From positions 1-64,000 of the forward strand of contig JABWCD010000026.1 in the NCBI GenBank assembly GCA_013359265.1: a stretch of DNA of 64,000 nucleotides, read 5' to 3'. Below, in pieces: positions 43,662-52,921 of this stretch (its first letter is position 1; each line of letters starts with the position of its first letter). This DNA comes from Candidatus Hydrogenedentota bacterium (GTDB taxonomy: Bacteria > Hydrogenedentota > Hydrogenedentia > Hydrogenedentales > SLHB01). The position numbers were made by a program, and so were the translations under genes. The notes below the pieces were generated by a model, which was given only the letters and a program-made list of their open reading frames with translations, was not told the DNA's origin and searched no databases.

Positions 43662-44477
43662 ATGGAAGCGCTGCGAATACACATTGAGCGCATCGTGCGA
43701 CCGATCCGAGCAGGCGGCCGGCGCAAGAACAAAATGCGCGAGGAATTGTTGGCGCATCTGGAACGGCGCTGCGAAGACGACATGGCACGTGGGACAACGC
43801 AGCAGCAGGCACAAGACTTCGCAATGACCCAACTGGGCGATCCAGAGGCATTGCGCAACGATCTGCAGGCGACCGTTCCGTTCCTGGAACGGATGTTGTT
43901 CGTGAAGCTGCCGTTTGCGACACTTGACTCCTGGTTCGATCGTTCGCACGACGAAAGCGCCATACATTTTGTCCTCGTACGCACTATATGTATGACGATG
44001 TTTGCGGTCTTGCTAATTGCGTTACTCTTCGTCATTGATCACGGCCCCGCGTTGGTCTCGGGTTTCGCCGGTGAACACGAATGGCACGACCTACCCACGC
44101 AGTGCTCCAGCCTGCTCTTGATGCCATGTTTGATTGGCCTGGGTGCATTCATCGCACACGTGCTGGTCGAAGTGACCGGATTGCGGCGTAATCTGTCCAA
44201 GATGCACTCGGCGGGATTGTTTCTCCGTGTCATTTCGTTGAATGCATTCATCGGAGTGCAGTTACTGATTATTGTTTTCGGCGGGCTCTTCGTCGAGTAT
44301 CTCACCGCGCCGCCACGTGTCGCCGCCGTTACTCTGTACGCACTCGGAAGCGTCGCTCGAATCCTCATCCCCGCGGTAGTCTTTTCATTTGTCGTCGGAA
44401 TGCCCTTTACAGCGTGGGTGATGGTGAAGGAACACGAACGCTACGAGAAATGGGGACGCCTGAAGATCGACGAATAA
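43662..44477 (+). CDS. permease-prefix-domain membrane protein
   Basis: 271 aa. An N-terminal helical permease-prefix-type domain (about 1-85; RRKNKMREELLAHLERRCED, then AMTQLGDPEALRNDLQ), followed by four hydrophobic helices (about 105-260). Such proteins usually follow PadR genes and are thought to couple ABC-2-like permeases or envelope state to the regulator. Here no permease core is fused. ATG lies two bases after the PadR stop, with GAGG eight to eleven bases upstream inside padR. Function unknown. Confidence 0.75.
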   Translation: MEALRIHIERIVRPIRAGGRRKNKMREELLAHLERRCEDDMARGTTQQQAQDFAMTQLGDPEALRNDLQATVPFLERMLFVKLPFATLDSWFDRSHDESAIHFVLVRTICMTMFAVLLIALLFVIDHGPALVSGFAGEHEWHDLPTQCSSLLLMPCLIGLGAFIAHVLVEVTGLRRNLSKMHSAGLFLRVISLNAFIGVQLLIIVFGGLFVEYLTAPPRVAAVTLYALGSVARILIPAVVFSFVVGMPFTAWVMVKEHERYEKWGRLKIDE

Positions 44478-44538
44478 TCCCATCCGCGCTATACTCGTAG
44501 TCAAGCGTCGGCGCGTCGGCCATCGGGGGAAGTGTTTT

Positions 44539-45366
44539 ATGGGCGCGGCAAATCTGTATTTCTTGCTCTTCTCCGGCATCGGAATGATGTTGGTCGCGAT
44601 GTCGTCGGTGGCGATCTGTTCGTATTTGGTCCGGCCACAGTTTCGCTGGTACTGGGTCGGCGCGGGAATTTGGTTCGTCGCAGTCGTTTTGAAGGTCGTT
44701 TGTGCGCTCATTGCGAACCCGTTCGTCCTCCCGCCGCTTAAAGGGGGGACCGGACAATTCACGTACCTCATCCTTGGGAGCCTCTACCTCGGAATAGAGT
44801 CCAGCATTTTTGAAATGGGCATCACGCTCGCGGCAGTGCTCGTGTGGAGACAACTGGCGCAAGATGCCACGCGCGGAATCGCCATCGGTGTCGGCGCGGG
44901 CGCGTTTGAAGCGCTGCTGTTGGGGCTATCGGGCGTGGCGAATGCAGGCGCCGCAATCGCCGGTGTGCCCGGCACGGAAATCATTGTCGAGCAGATTCAA
45001 AAAGTAGCCGCGACGACGCCGCTGTTCTTTCTGCTCGGTCCCGCCGAACGCACCATTGCGATTCTCTGTCACGTGTCCACGCGCGCGCTCATCTTGCTTG
45101 GCGCTGCAAGGAGTCGTCCCATCCTCGTCGTTTACGGGTTTGTAATCTTTACCCTGCTCGACGGAGTCGCAGGAGGCGCACACCTCAGTGGCGCCGTGAC
45201 CACGATGTCAATGTGGTGGATCGAACTCGCGATCTTGCCCTTCGCGATCGTCAGCGTGCCGATCATTCGTTGGTGCCACGAGAACTGGAATGATCGCGCG
45301 CCCAATGCCGCTAACGGCTGGTCGCCCGAGGCGCACACCGCAGAAGTGCACAAAGACACTCTGTGA
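44539..45366 (+). CDS. YhfC-like polytopic membrane protein (putative glutamic intramembrane protease family)
   Basis: 275 aa, seven or eight hydrophobic helices. Intramembrane motifs GIESSIFEMG, GAGAFEALLLG, ILCHVSTRALILLG and FTLLDGVAGG resemble the conserved Glu/His/Asp positions of YhfC-type membrane proteins related to CPBP proteases. The match is by eye and moderate; it could also be an unrelated membrane protein. ATG has GGAAG seven to eight bases upstream. A TATACT hexamer lies at 44490-44495. It follows the PadR operon by 61 bp and may belong to it. Converges with higA. Confidence 0.6.
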   Translation: MGAANLYFLLFSGIGMMLVAMSSVAICSYLVRPQFRWYWVGAGIWFVAVVLKVVCALIANPFVLPPLKGGTGQFTYLILGSLYLGIESSIFEMGITLAAVLVWRQLAQDATRGIAIGVGAGAFEALLLGLSGVANAGAAIAGVPGTEIIVEQIQKVAATTPLFFLLGPAERTIAILCHVSTRALILLGAARSRPILVVYGFVIFTLLDGVAGGAHLSGAVTTMSMWWIELAILPFAIVSVPIIRWCHENWNDRAPNAANGWSPEAHTAEVHKDTL

Positions 45367-45386
45367 GGGTTTGGATTGGGTGCGCC

Positions 45387-45698
45387 TTACGCCACGCGAG
45401 ATTGCGGTGCACGGACCGGATAGAGCCGCTTAACCTTGATCTTGGACGCGCGTTTCATCACTTGCGCAAGATCGTATGCGGTCTGCAGCCGCAGCCACAT
45501 TTCCGCCGTGCTCCCGAACACCTTTTCAAGCCGCACGGCCATCTCGGGCGACACGCCACTCTTGCAGTTTACAAGACTGGTAAGCGTTTGCCTCGTTACT
45601 CCAAGGGCCTTCGCGGCGGCCGTTATCGTCAGGCCCAGCGGTTCGATGCAATCGTGGCGAACATACTTGCCCGGGTGAGTCGGGCGCTTTTTGCTCAT
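45387..45698 (-). CDS. higA: HigA-family antitoxin
   Basis: 103-aa Xre-type helix-turn-helix antitoxin: HPGKYVRHDCIEPLGLTITAAAKALGVTRQTLTSLVN is the VapI/HigA hallmark, cut here for length by its two parts HPGKYVRHDC and AKALGVTRQTL. It neutralises HigB and represses the operon. ATG has AAAGGA seven bases upstream and begins 11 bp after the HigB stop, the normal higBA arrangement. A longer open frame to 45800 overlaps higB and has no ribosome site. Confidence 0.92.
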   Translation of the reverse strand: MSKKRPTHPGKYVRHDCIEPLGLTITAAAKALGVTRQTLTSLVNCKSGVSPEMAVRLEKVFGSTAEMWLRLQTAYDLAQVMKRASKIKVKRLYPVRAPQSRVA

Positions 45699-45709
45699 GG
45701 CAAGTCCTT

Positions 45710-45988
45710 TCAATGGTAATCCAAATAGTCGATGTCCGTCACATCGCCTTCCACAAACCTGAATACGATGCGCCAGTTTGCGCGAACGGTTACAGACCAA
45801 AATCCAACCATATCGCCCTTAAGCGGATGTAGGCGCCAGCCCGGAAAATTCAAATCTTCTGGTTTCGATGCCAAATTAAGCGCATCCAGAATACGGGTGA
45901 TTTTCTCGGAATGCTCGGAAGGAATACCTCGATGGGATTTGTTTTCCCATATCGCCCGCAGCGCCTTATTGCGAATATGTCGAATCAC
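45710..45988 (-). CDS. higB: HigB-family RelE-like toxin
   Basis: 92-aa ribosome-dependent mRNA endonuclease. IRHIRNKALRAIWENKSHRG at the start, FPGWRLHPLKGDMVGFWSVT in the centre and NWRIVFRFVEGDVTDIDYLDYH at the end match HigB. The start is probably GTG at 45988, where the family usually begins; a GTG at 46018 would add ten residues. Neither has a strong ribosome site, as expected for a low-level toxin. First gene of higBA. Confidence 0.9.
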   Translation of the reverse strand: MIRHIRNKALRAIWENKSHRGIPSEHSEKITRILDALNLASKPEDLNFPGWRLHPLKGDMVGFWSVTVRANWRIVFRFVEGDVTDIDYLDYH

Positions 45989-46040
45989 AACGTCATAGTG
46001 TAACGTGTCGCTTGTCACTTGTCAAATCCATGCAAAACTA

Positions 46041-46075
46041 AAGCGGCGGGCGCTTCGCAGCACCCGCCGCTTCGA
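46041..46075 (-). terminator. intrinsic terminator of glmS
   Basis: Perfect 10-bp arms AAGCGGCGGG (46041-46050) and CCCGCCGCTT (46063-46072). Read on the minus strand, the hairpin lies about 20 bp after the glmS stop and is followed by TTTAGTTTT. Confidence 0.85.
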
Positions 46076-46092
46076 ATGGGGCGAGTAGAAGG

Positions 46093-47928
46093 TTACTCCA
46101 CCGTCACGCTCTTCGCCAAGTTCCTCGGCTGGTCGACGTCGCAGCCGCGGTTCGTGGCGATGTAGTACGCGAGCAACTGCAACGGCACGGCGACCACGAT
46201 CGGGCTGAACGGCTCGTAGCAATCCGGCACGTACAGCACGTCGGCGCTGTGCGATTTGATTGCTTCATCGCCTTCCGTTGCGACGGAAAGGACAATCCCG
46301 CTGCGCGCGCGGATTTCCTGGATGTTCGAGACCATCTTGTCGTACACGTCGCCCTTCGTCGCGACGCAGACAACCGGCAGTTCGTTGGTGACCAGCGCGA
46401 TGGGGCCGTGCTTCATTTCACCCGCGCCATAACCTTCCGCATGGATGTAGCTGATTTCCTTCAGTTTCAAAGCGCCTTCGAGCGCGCTCGGGAAGTTGTA
46501 GCTGCGCCCGAGGTACAGCGCGCTCTGCGCGTTCAGATACTTCGGGTCCTTCGAGCAGCGGATGACATCTTCCTGATGGTCGAGGCACCACTGGATTTTG
46601 TCCGGAATCGCGCGCAGATGCGCAATCATCTCGCGGCCCTGCGCCTTGGTGAGTACGCCGCGCGTCTCGCCGAGCCAAATGGTAAACAGTGCAAACGCCG
46701 TGATCTGCGAGGTGTACGCTTTCGTCGACGCCACGCCAATCTCCGGTCCGGCTTGCGTGTAGATGACGCCGTGCGACTCGCGCGCGATGCTCGATCCCAC
46801 CACGTTTACAATCGAAACGACTTTCGCGCCCTTCTTCTTCGCGATGCGAATCGCTTCGAGCGTGTCGGCGGTCTCGCCGGACTGCGTCACCGGGATCACC
46901 ATCGTATTTGGGTGCACGATCGGATCGCGGTAGCGGTACTCGGACGCGATATCGACTTCGACCGGCACCTGCGCAAACTTCTCGAGCAGATACTTGCCGA
47001 CCAGCCCCGCGTGCCACGCCGTGCCGCACGACACGATGACGATCTTTTTGAGGTCTTTCAGTTCCTGTTCCGTCACCTGCATGTCGGGCAACTGCACGGT
47101 GTCCGACCCTTCGGTCACGCGGCCGCGCAAGGTGTTCTTGATCACGTCCGGCTGCTGGTTGATCTCCTTCAGCATGAAGTGCGGATACCCTTCCTTCTCC
47201 GCGGCGCTATCGTCCCAGTCGACCGTCTTCACTTCCAGGTTGACGGGATTGCCTTTCAGGTCCTCGATCTTGTATCCGTCGCGGCGTATTTCGCAGACTT
47301 GCCCGTTGTCGATGTACAGCACTTTCCGCGTGTACTTCATGATGGCCGGAACGTCCGAGGCGATAAACGCCTCGCCATCGCCAAGACCGACGATCAACGG
47401 ACTGCCATGACGCGCGGCGACCATCACGTCCGGGTTCTTCTTGCACACGACGCCGATGGCGTATGCCCCCTCGACGTCCTGCAGCGCGCGCTTGACCGCC
47501 GCGAACAGATCGCCCTGGTAGTATTTCCGCACGAGGTGCGCGATGGTCTCCGTGTCCGTCTGGCTGCGGAAATTCGCGCCGCCCTTCTTCAGTTCCTCGC
47601 GCAGTTCCTGGTAGTTCTCGATGATGCCGTTATGGACGACGGCGATCTCCAAGTCGTTGTCGAAGTGGGGGTGCGAGTTCACTTCGCTCGGCACGCCGTG
47701 CGTGGCCCAGCGCGTGTGGCCGATGCCCAGCGGCGCGTCGAGGGGATTCTGCTTCAGTTTGTCATCCATCTTTACGAGCTTGCCGACGCTCTTGACGCAA
47801 TCGAGCGACCCGTTGCGAATGACCGCGACACCCGCGGAGTCGTACCCGCGGTATTCGAGCCGGTGCAGGCCCGACATGATGATGTCAACGGCGTTCTTCT
47901 TTCCGATGTACCCTACGATTCCGCACAT
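46093..47928 (-). CDS. glmS: glutamine--fructose-6-phosphate aminotransferase
   Basis: Makes glucosamine-6-phosphate from fructose-6-phosphate and glutamine, the entry step to peptidoglycan and LPS amino sugars. 611 aa: the class II glutamine amidotransferase domain starts at Cys2 (MCGIVGYIG, RLEYRGYDSAG), followed by two SIS domains (SCGTAWHAG, TQSGETADTLEA, AYTSQITAF) and the C-terminal LAKSVTVE that closes the active site. ATG with GGAG nine bases upstream. The 74-bp leader up to surE is too short for a glmS ribozyme, and none is recognisable. Terminator downstream. Confidence 0.97.
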   Translation of the reverse strand: MCGIVGYIGKKNAVDIIMSGLHRLEYRGYDSAGVAVIRNGSLDCVKSVGKLVKMDDKLKQNPLDAPLGIGHTRWATHGVPSEVNSHPHFDNDLEIAVVHNGIIENYQELREELKKGGANFRSQTDTETIAHLVRKYYQGDLFAAVKRALQDVEGAYAIGVVCKKNPDVMVAARHGSPLIVGLGDGEAFIASDVPAIMKYTRKVLYIDNGQVCEIRRDGYKIEDLKGNPVNLEVKTVDWDDSAAEKEGYPHFMLKEINQQPDVIKNTLRGRVTEGSDTVQLPDMQVTEQELKDLKKIVIVSCGTAWHAGLVGKYLLEKFAQVPVEVDIASEYRYRDPIVHPNTMVIPVTQSGETADTLEAIRIAKKKGAKVVSIVNVVGSSIARESHGVIYTQAGPEIGVASTKAYTSQITAFALFTIWLGETRGVLTKAQGREMIAHLRAIPDKIQWCLDHQEDVIRCSKDPKYLNAQSALYLGRSYNFPSALEGALKLKEISYIHAEGYGAGEMKHGPIALVTNELPVVCVATKGDVYDKMVSNIQEIRARSGIVLSVATEGDEAIKSHSADVLYVPDCYEPFSPIVVAVPLQLLAYYIATNRGCDVDQPRNLAKSVTVE

Positions 47929-48002
47929 GTTCGATCGCTCCTTTTGTCCATTCGCATCGGCGTCGTGTCATCTATAGTCAATGCGGTCAGTGCCGCATCG
48001 AA

Positions 48003-48755
48003 TTACTTCTCGTACGCTCCCCGCATCGCTTCGAGCGCCGCGTGGTTCGTCACGTCACGGTGCAGCGGCGTCACGCTGACGCAGCATTGCTCAATCGCGT
48101 CGAAATCCGTCCCCGGCTCGACGATATGGCTCGGCGCGTTCCCGCCGATCCAGTAGTACAAGCGCCCGCGCGGGTCTTCGCGCCGGACGATCTCGTCCTC
48201 GTAATGCCGCCGGCCCATGCGCGTTACGCGCACGCCGCGCAGTTGGTCGACCGGCACATCCGGCACGTTTACGTTCAGCATCGTGTCCGGCGGCAAGCCG
48301 GTCGCCAACACCTTCTCGGCTATCTGGCGCGCGATGGCACCGGACGTTTCCATGTGCATCGGTTCGTACGCCACGTCGGAGACCGCGACCGCGTGGATGC
48401 CCAGCAGCATTCCTTCGTACGCGCCGGCGACCGTGCCCGAGTAGGTTACGTCATCGCCCAGGTTCGCACCGGGGTTCACGCCGGAGACGACGATGTCCGG
48501 CCGCGCCTCGAGCAGGTCGCGAACTGCCAGCATCACGCAGTCCGTCGGCGTGCCGTCCACCATGAACCAGCGCGGTTTGAACGGCGTTACGCGGAGCGGC
48601 CGGTGAAGCGATACCCCGTGACCGACCGCGCTCTGCTGCCGGTCCGGCGCATACACCCAAACGTCGCCCAACGGCTCCAGCGCTTCCGCGAGGATCGCCA
48701 AACCGGGCGCTTGTATTCCATCGTCATTGGTGACAAGGATTTGCGGTTTCGCCAT
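48003..48755 (-). CDS. surE: 5'/3'-nucleotidase SurE
   Basis: 250-aa metal-dependent nucleoside monophosphate phosphatase. The metal site is ILVTNDDGIQAPGL (Asp11, Asp12), with APDRQQSAVGH and VVSGVNPGANLGDDVTYSGTVAGA completing the conserved core. Likely involved in nucleotide scavenging or stress survival. It is upstream of glmS on the same strand with a 74-bp gap, so cotranscription is possible. ATG start without a clear ribosome site. Confidence 0.95.
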   Translation of the reverse strand: MAKPQILVTNDDGIQAPGLAILAEALEPLGDVWVYAPDRQQSAVGHGVSLHRPLRVTPFKPRWFMVDGTPTDCVMLAVRDLLEARPDIVVSGVNPGANLGDDVTYSGTVAGAYEGMLLGIHAVAVSDVAYEPMHMETSGAIARQIAEKVLATGLPPDTMLNVNVPDVPVDQLRGVRVTRMGRRHYEDEIVRREDPRGRLYYWIGGNAPSHIVEPGTDFDAIEQCCVSVTPLHRDVTNHAALEAMRGAYEK

Positions 48756-49041
48756 GAGTTACCGAAACGGGGGAGCTCGTTGGGGCTTCTGGCAGTCAAA
48801 AGCCCCCTGCCACGCGCAGAGTCAGAAAACGGTATCACAGCCGGGGGAAATGTATCAAATGCACATACGCGGAAATCGGGTTTCCGATGGCCAACGGATC
48901 GGATAGATACCCTTTCGTCAAATCGAGCGTGTTCGCGCAATCGCAGTGTCAAAACGCCAAGCGCAACGTTTTCGACACCCGATTGCCGTTGACACCAGCT
49001 CACCGGCAGCAATACGCTACCCGTGGTGGACGGGAGGGGAC
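48756..49041. other. 286-bp divergent spacer, no gene seen
   Basis: Separates surE (minus) and the SDR gene (plus). No ORF with a ribosome site, no repeat family and no convincing promoter pair could be identified. The right end holds the strong GGGAGGGG ribosome site of the SDR gene. Confidence 0.45.
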
Positions 49042-49866
49042 ATGCGCGACGTTTCCGGGAAAGTCGCGCTGGTGACGGGCGCGGGCAGCGGCATTGGCCG
49101 CGAGACGGCTTTGGCACTGGCACGTGAAGGCGCACGGCTGATCGTCTGCGACATCAACGCGGATTCGCTCGACCCCGTCCGGCGCGAGATCGATGCGCTC
49201 TCGAAATGTTTGCTGGCCGAGCGCGTGGATGTGTCGTCGATTGACGAGATGCGCGCGTTCGCGGACAAGGTCCACGCCCTTGTGCCCGCAGTGGACATCC
49301 TCGTGAACAACGCCGGCGTGGGGCTCGTCGGCACGATCCTCTCGACCTCGTACGAGGATTGGCAGTGGATTGTCGGCATCAATCTATGGGGTGTGATCCA
49401 TGGCTGCCACCTCTTCACGCCAAAGATGGCCGCGCGCGGTTCGGGCGGGCACATTGTCAACGTATCGAGCATGCTCGGCTTCAATCCGACCCCCGATATT
49501 GTGGGCTACTCGACCGCAAAATTCGGGGTGTTCGGATTGTCGATGTGCATGCGAAGCGACCTCCGGGATCACAACATTGGTGTCTCCGTGATTTGCCCCG
49601 GCATCATCAAAACCAACATTACGAAAGCGGCACGCATCACCGGCCACGACGATGCCGACCGCCTGCGCAGCAAAGTTATGGCTTTCTACAACAGGCGCAA
49701 TTATGGGCCCGAAAAGGTTGCGCGCGCGATCGTGAAGGCGATCAAACGGAATACTGCCATCGTGCCCGTTTCGCCCGAGTCGTGGCTCGGCTATTGGCTG
49801 AACCGCATCTGGCCGGCCGGCAACCGCGCGGTCTGGCGCTGGACGACCAAGATGATCGAGAAGTAG
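49042..49866 (+). CDS. short-chain dehydrogenase/reductase
   Basis: 274-aa classical SDR. NAD(P)-binding TGAGSGIG (13-20), NNAG (89-92), catalytic Ser142/143 region (IVNVSSMLGF) and Tyr156-x3-Lys160 (YSTAK). Acidic Asp37 after the second strand (LIVCDIN) favours NAD(H). ATG with GGGAGGGG five bases upstream; the frame upstream has no ribosome site. The flavin monooxygenase gene starts 11 bp later, and SDR/FMO pairs are common in oxidation of ketones, sterols or hydrocarbons, but the substrate cannot be read here. Confidence 0.92.
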   Translation: MRDVSGKVALVTGAGSGIGRETALALAREGARLIVCDINADSLDPVRREIDALSKCLLAERVDVSSIDEMRAFADKVHALVPAVDILVNNAGVGLVGTILSTSYEDWQWIVGINLWGVIHGCHLFTPKMAARGSGGHIVNVSSMLGFNPTPDIVGYSTAKFGVFGLSMCMRSDLRDHNIGVSVICPGIIKTNITKAARITGHDDADRLRSKVMAFYNRRNYGPEKVARAIVKAIKRNTAIVPVSPESWLGYWLNRIWPAGNRAVWRWTTKMIEK

Positions 49867-49877
49867 GGGAAATCGCG

Positions 49878-51212
49878 ATGTCGAATTCGGTCGATCGATC
49901 GGACCGGCACTGCGTCATCGGCGCCGGGTTCACCGGGCTTGCCGTCGCTGCGGCGCTTAAACGCCGCGGGATTGCGTACGACCAACTCGAAGCGGACGAC
50001 AGGCTTGGCGGGAATTGGTACCATGGCGTATACGAGACCGTCCATATCATCTCGTCGCGCAGGACCACGCAATACGGCGACTTTCCCATGCCAACCGATT
50101 GGCCTGACTTCCCCAGCGCGGCGCAAATGCTCGCTTATCTTAACGCTTACGCAGACCGTTTCGGTCTGCGCGACACGATAGAATTCAACACCGAAGTCAC
50201 GTGGATCGCGCCAGCCGACAACGACACGTGGGAGGTGACGCTCGCGTCCGGCGAAGCGCGCATCTACGGCGGCGTGGTCATCTGCAATGGTCATCACTGG
50301 GACTGCCGGTATCCGGAGTATGCCGGCGAATTCACCGGCGAGGCGATTCACTCGAAGCAATACAAGTCACCGGCGATCCTAAAGGGCAAGCGCGTACTTG
50401 TAGTCGGCGGCGGGAATTCCGGATGCGACATCGCCGTGGAAACGGCGCGGTTCGGCGAGGACTCGCACATCAGCATGCGGTGCGGCATATGGATTATGCC
50501 GCAAACGATCGCCGGCATACCGTCGATCGAATTTCTGCGCCCCTGGATGCGCGGATGGATGCAGGGGGTTGTCATGAGGACCCTTCTGCGCATCTTCGTC
50601 GGCAAAATGTCTCGCTACGGTTTGCAGGAGCCGGACTATCCGGTGTTTTCGCGTCACCCGACTATCAACTCTCAGTTGTTGTACTACCTGAAGCATGGCC
50701 GCATCACGCCACACCCGGACGTGAAGCGCCTGGACGGCAAGACCGTCGAATTTGTCGACGGAACGAAGATCGAGGTGGACCTGCTCGTCTACGCGACGGG
50801 ATTTCACGTGAGCATTCCGTTCCTCGCGCCGGAAGTCGTGACGTGGAAAGACGGATACCCGGACCTCGTCAACGGCATCTTTCCGCAGCGGCATAAGAAC
50901 CTATATGTCGTGGGGATCGGCCAACCGCGCTATGGCGCCGGGCCCTTGCTCACGCTGGGCGCCGAGGCGCTCGTGGAGAGCATTCTTATCCAACCCAAGC
51001 TCAAACGCCCCATTGGCCAAGTCATGCTCAAGCTCGGTCGTAAACCGCTTGACAACTATCTTATGGACCCGCACGAGGTCATGCGCAATGCGAGAAAGAT
51101 GGCGCGAAACGCCCGGCGTTTGCCGCTGTTCGAACGACTATTGTTCCGCGGCGCAACGGACTCACAGCCGCCACCCGGCACGGCGGCGAGCGCCGCACCG
51201 CGCGGGCTCTGA
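49878..51212 (+). CDS. flavin-containing monooxygenase
   Basis: 444-aa class B flavoprotein monooxygenase. FAD-binding VIGAGFTGLA (15-20 core GxGxxG) and NADP-binding VVGGGNSGCDIA. Between them lies FTGEAIHSKQYKSP, the FxGxxxHxxxY-type fingerprint of FMO/Baeyer-Villiger enzymes (with small departures), and DLLVYATGFH marks the second part. Would insert one oxygen into a ketone, amine or sulfide. ATG has GGGGAAA upstream. Coupled to the SDR gene. Confidence 0.92.
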   Translation: MSNSVDRSDRHCVIGAGFTGLAVAAALKRRGIAYDQLEADDRLGGNWYHGVYETVHIISSRRTTQYGDFPMPTDWPDFPSAAQMLAYLNAYADRFGLRDTIEFNTEVTWIAPADNDTWEVTLASGEARIYGGVVICNGHHWDCRYPEYAGEFTGEAIHSKQYKSPAILKGKRVLVVGGGNSGCDIAVETARFGEDSHISMRCGIWIMPQTIAGIPSIEFLRPWMRGWMQGVVMRTLLRIFVGKMSRYGLQEPDYPVFSRHPTINSQLLYYLKHGRITPHPDVKRLDGKTVEFVDGTKIEVDLLVYATGFHVSIPFLAPEVVTWKDGYPDLVNGIFPQRHKNLYVVGIGQPRYGAGPLLTLGAEALVESILIQPKLKRPIGQVMLKLGRKPLDNYLMDPHEVMRNARKMARNARRLPLFERLLFRGATDSQPPPGTAASAAPRGL

Positions 51213-51214
51213 CG

Positions 51215-52921
51215 CTATTTGTCCTGCATGTGGCGAGAAGTAAATATGCGGGCGTTGATGGCCAGGAAGATGAGAATCGTCGCAGCAATCAAGACGTGCG
51301 ACATCGTCCAGCCCAGGCGGGAGTCCATGTTCGTTGGCGAGTCAAAGATTAGGCCGTACGCGAAGTACGGGGAAAACATCCCGACCCAATTGTCGACATC
51401 GTACAGGCGCAGTCCCTCGCCCACGACGATCACCAGTATCGCAATCCCGCCGAGCATGAATGCGCCCAGTACGTAAGACATTACCAGTGCGGACGACATG
51501 CGCCGCGCCACGAGCGAGCAAAATGCGGTCACGATCCACGTCACCGCAAGACACTCTACGAACATGATAAACGCAAGCGCGACATGTTCCCCGACAGACA
51601 ACGTATTCCAGCCGCCTGGGACCAATGCGGAGACCAATGCAAACAAGAATAGCGGTATGGAGCCAACCGCAGCGCCCGCCAGCAGCAGCGCCGCGACGCG
51701 CAACGACGCCATGAGCTTTCCCGACAGCAATTCGAGCGGGCGCATGAGCGTCATGCGCAACGCATCTAAGTTTTGACGCTCGTGCTCTTTCGTGAACATG
51801 TTCGCTGTCAGCGCCGCCATGAGCAGTGGCAGAAGCATCCCTTCGAGGAATTGCCAACCGACGAGCGCGGCCTCTGCATCGTTTTTGCCTTCGACGACGC
51901 GGACCAGCACGATTAGACTGGTCGCGCTAAACGCCAGCCCAAGCGGGGTCCAGAACTGCAGCACGCCCATCCATCCGCGCAGAGGATACTCGTACCACCG
52001 CTCGCGCAGAAAGAGCGGATTGAGATTTATCCCAAATCGCCGGGCAGGCAGGTAGCCCCGCGCCCTCTCCTGTGGGGAGGTCCGTTCCCCGGGCGCGGTG
52101 TCGACGGACATACCCCAATTGCGGTAGACCGCCGCATGCGCGACAACGAGCAGCACGAAGGCAACAAAAACGTTGAAGAAGCTGCAAACAACAACACTAC
52201 TCGTCGCCGAACTCTTGCCCGGTCCACCGCCCATTGCCACGACAAACGAGATGATCGGCATGGTGTACATGCCGACGCCGTCGAAGAAGTCATCGGCAAT
52301 CGAAACGCCCAGCAGTTCAAGCACGATAAGGAACAACAGCACCGGCAGGCCAAGTATGAAGAGCATCGCGAGATAACTAACGCCGACGGCCGCCATGGAT
52401 TTCTTCAATTTGGCTGAGCAAAGCACGCCCGCGGCCGCGCATACCAAGGCGGTGGTGGAAACGATAAGCAGCGTGCGCCAGAGCACCTCGGTGTTCATGC
52501 CCACCAGGAAGAACGCGCACGCGGCGAACGGCGCGAGCGCCACGACCAGCAACAGGTAGTGGCCGGCCGAGTTGACGAGCTTCGCGAGCAGCACGTGCCA
52601 CGGGCGCGCCGTTGTCATCGCGAGCAGTTCGAACGTTTCCTCTTCGCGCTCGGACACGATGCTGCTTCCCGCGAGCGCGGGCACGGTCACCGCCGCGCCC
52701 AGTCCCAGCGTCACGCCAAGCAGGATGAACAAGCTCTCCGACGCGCTGCGCATCTGCCACGGCATGGGCCGGTCCGGCGGCCACATCGTGAACACGACAA
52801 TCGCGGCTGCCGCGACCGCGACCAGCACGGCATAGAAATAGCGCGCCTGGCGCAGACTGGAAATCAGTTCGCGGCGAATCAGCGCCGCAATGGGCAGAAA
52901 GTCTGAAATGATGCGCGTCAC
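51215..52921 (-). CDS. ABC-2 type permease (no ATPase adjacent)
   Basis: 568 aa, about 12 hydrophobic helices in two similar halves. Each half starts with an ABC-2-like elbow: IVSEREEETFELLAMTTARP in the first and TKEHERQNLDALRMTLMRPL in the second. These ExExxT/L-x-L segments are typical ABC exporter permeases (NatB/CcmB-like). GTG overlaps the stop of the TPR lipoprotein gene (GTGA), so it is last in a coupled four-gene operon. The ATPase expected beside such a permease is missing from the operon; the nearest ATPase gene (56393-57499) is an importer type. Confidence 0.85.
   Translation of the reverse strand: MTRIISDFLPIAALIRRELISSLRQARYFYAVLVAVAAAAIVVFTMWPPDRPMPWQMRSASESLFILLGVTLGLGAAVTVPALAGSSIVSEREEETFELLAMTTARPWHVLLAKLVNSAGHYLLLVVALAPFAACAFFLVGMNTEVLWRTLLIVSTTALVCAAAGVLCSAKLKKSMAAVGVSYLAMLFILGLPVLLFLIVLELLGVSIADDFFDGVGMYTMPIISFVVAMGGGPGKSSATSSVVVCSFFNVFVAFVLLVVAHAAVYRNWGMSVDTAPGERTSPQERARGYLPARRFGINLNPLFLRERWYEYPLRGWMGVLQFWTPLGLAFSATSLIVLVRVVEGKNDAEAALVGWQFLEGMLLPLLMAALTANMFTKEHERQNLDALRMTLMRPLELLSGKLMASLRVAALLLAGAAVGSIPLFLFALVSALVPGGWNTLSVGEHVALAFIMFVECLAVTWIVTAFCSLVARRMSSALVMSYVLGAFMLGGIAILVIVVGEGLRLYDVDNWVGMFSPYFAYGLIFDSPTNMDSRLGWTMSHVLIAATILIFLAINARIFTSRHMQDK

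Noticed and set aside
47929-48002. glmS ribozyme
   Set aside because: Only 74 bp separate glmS from surE and no glmS ribozyme core is visible.
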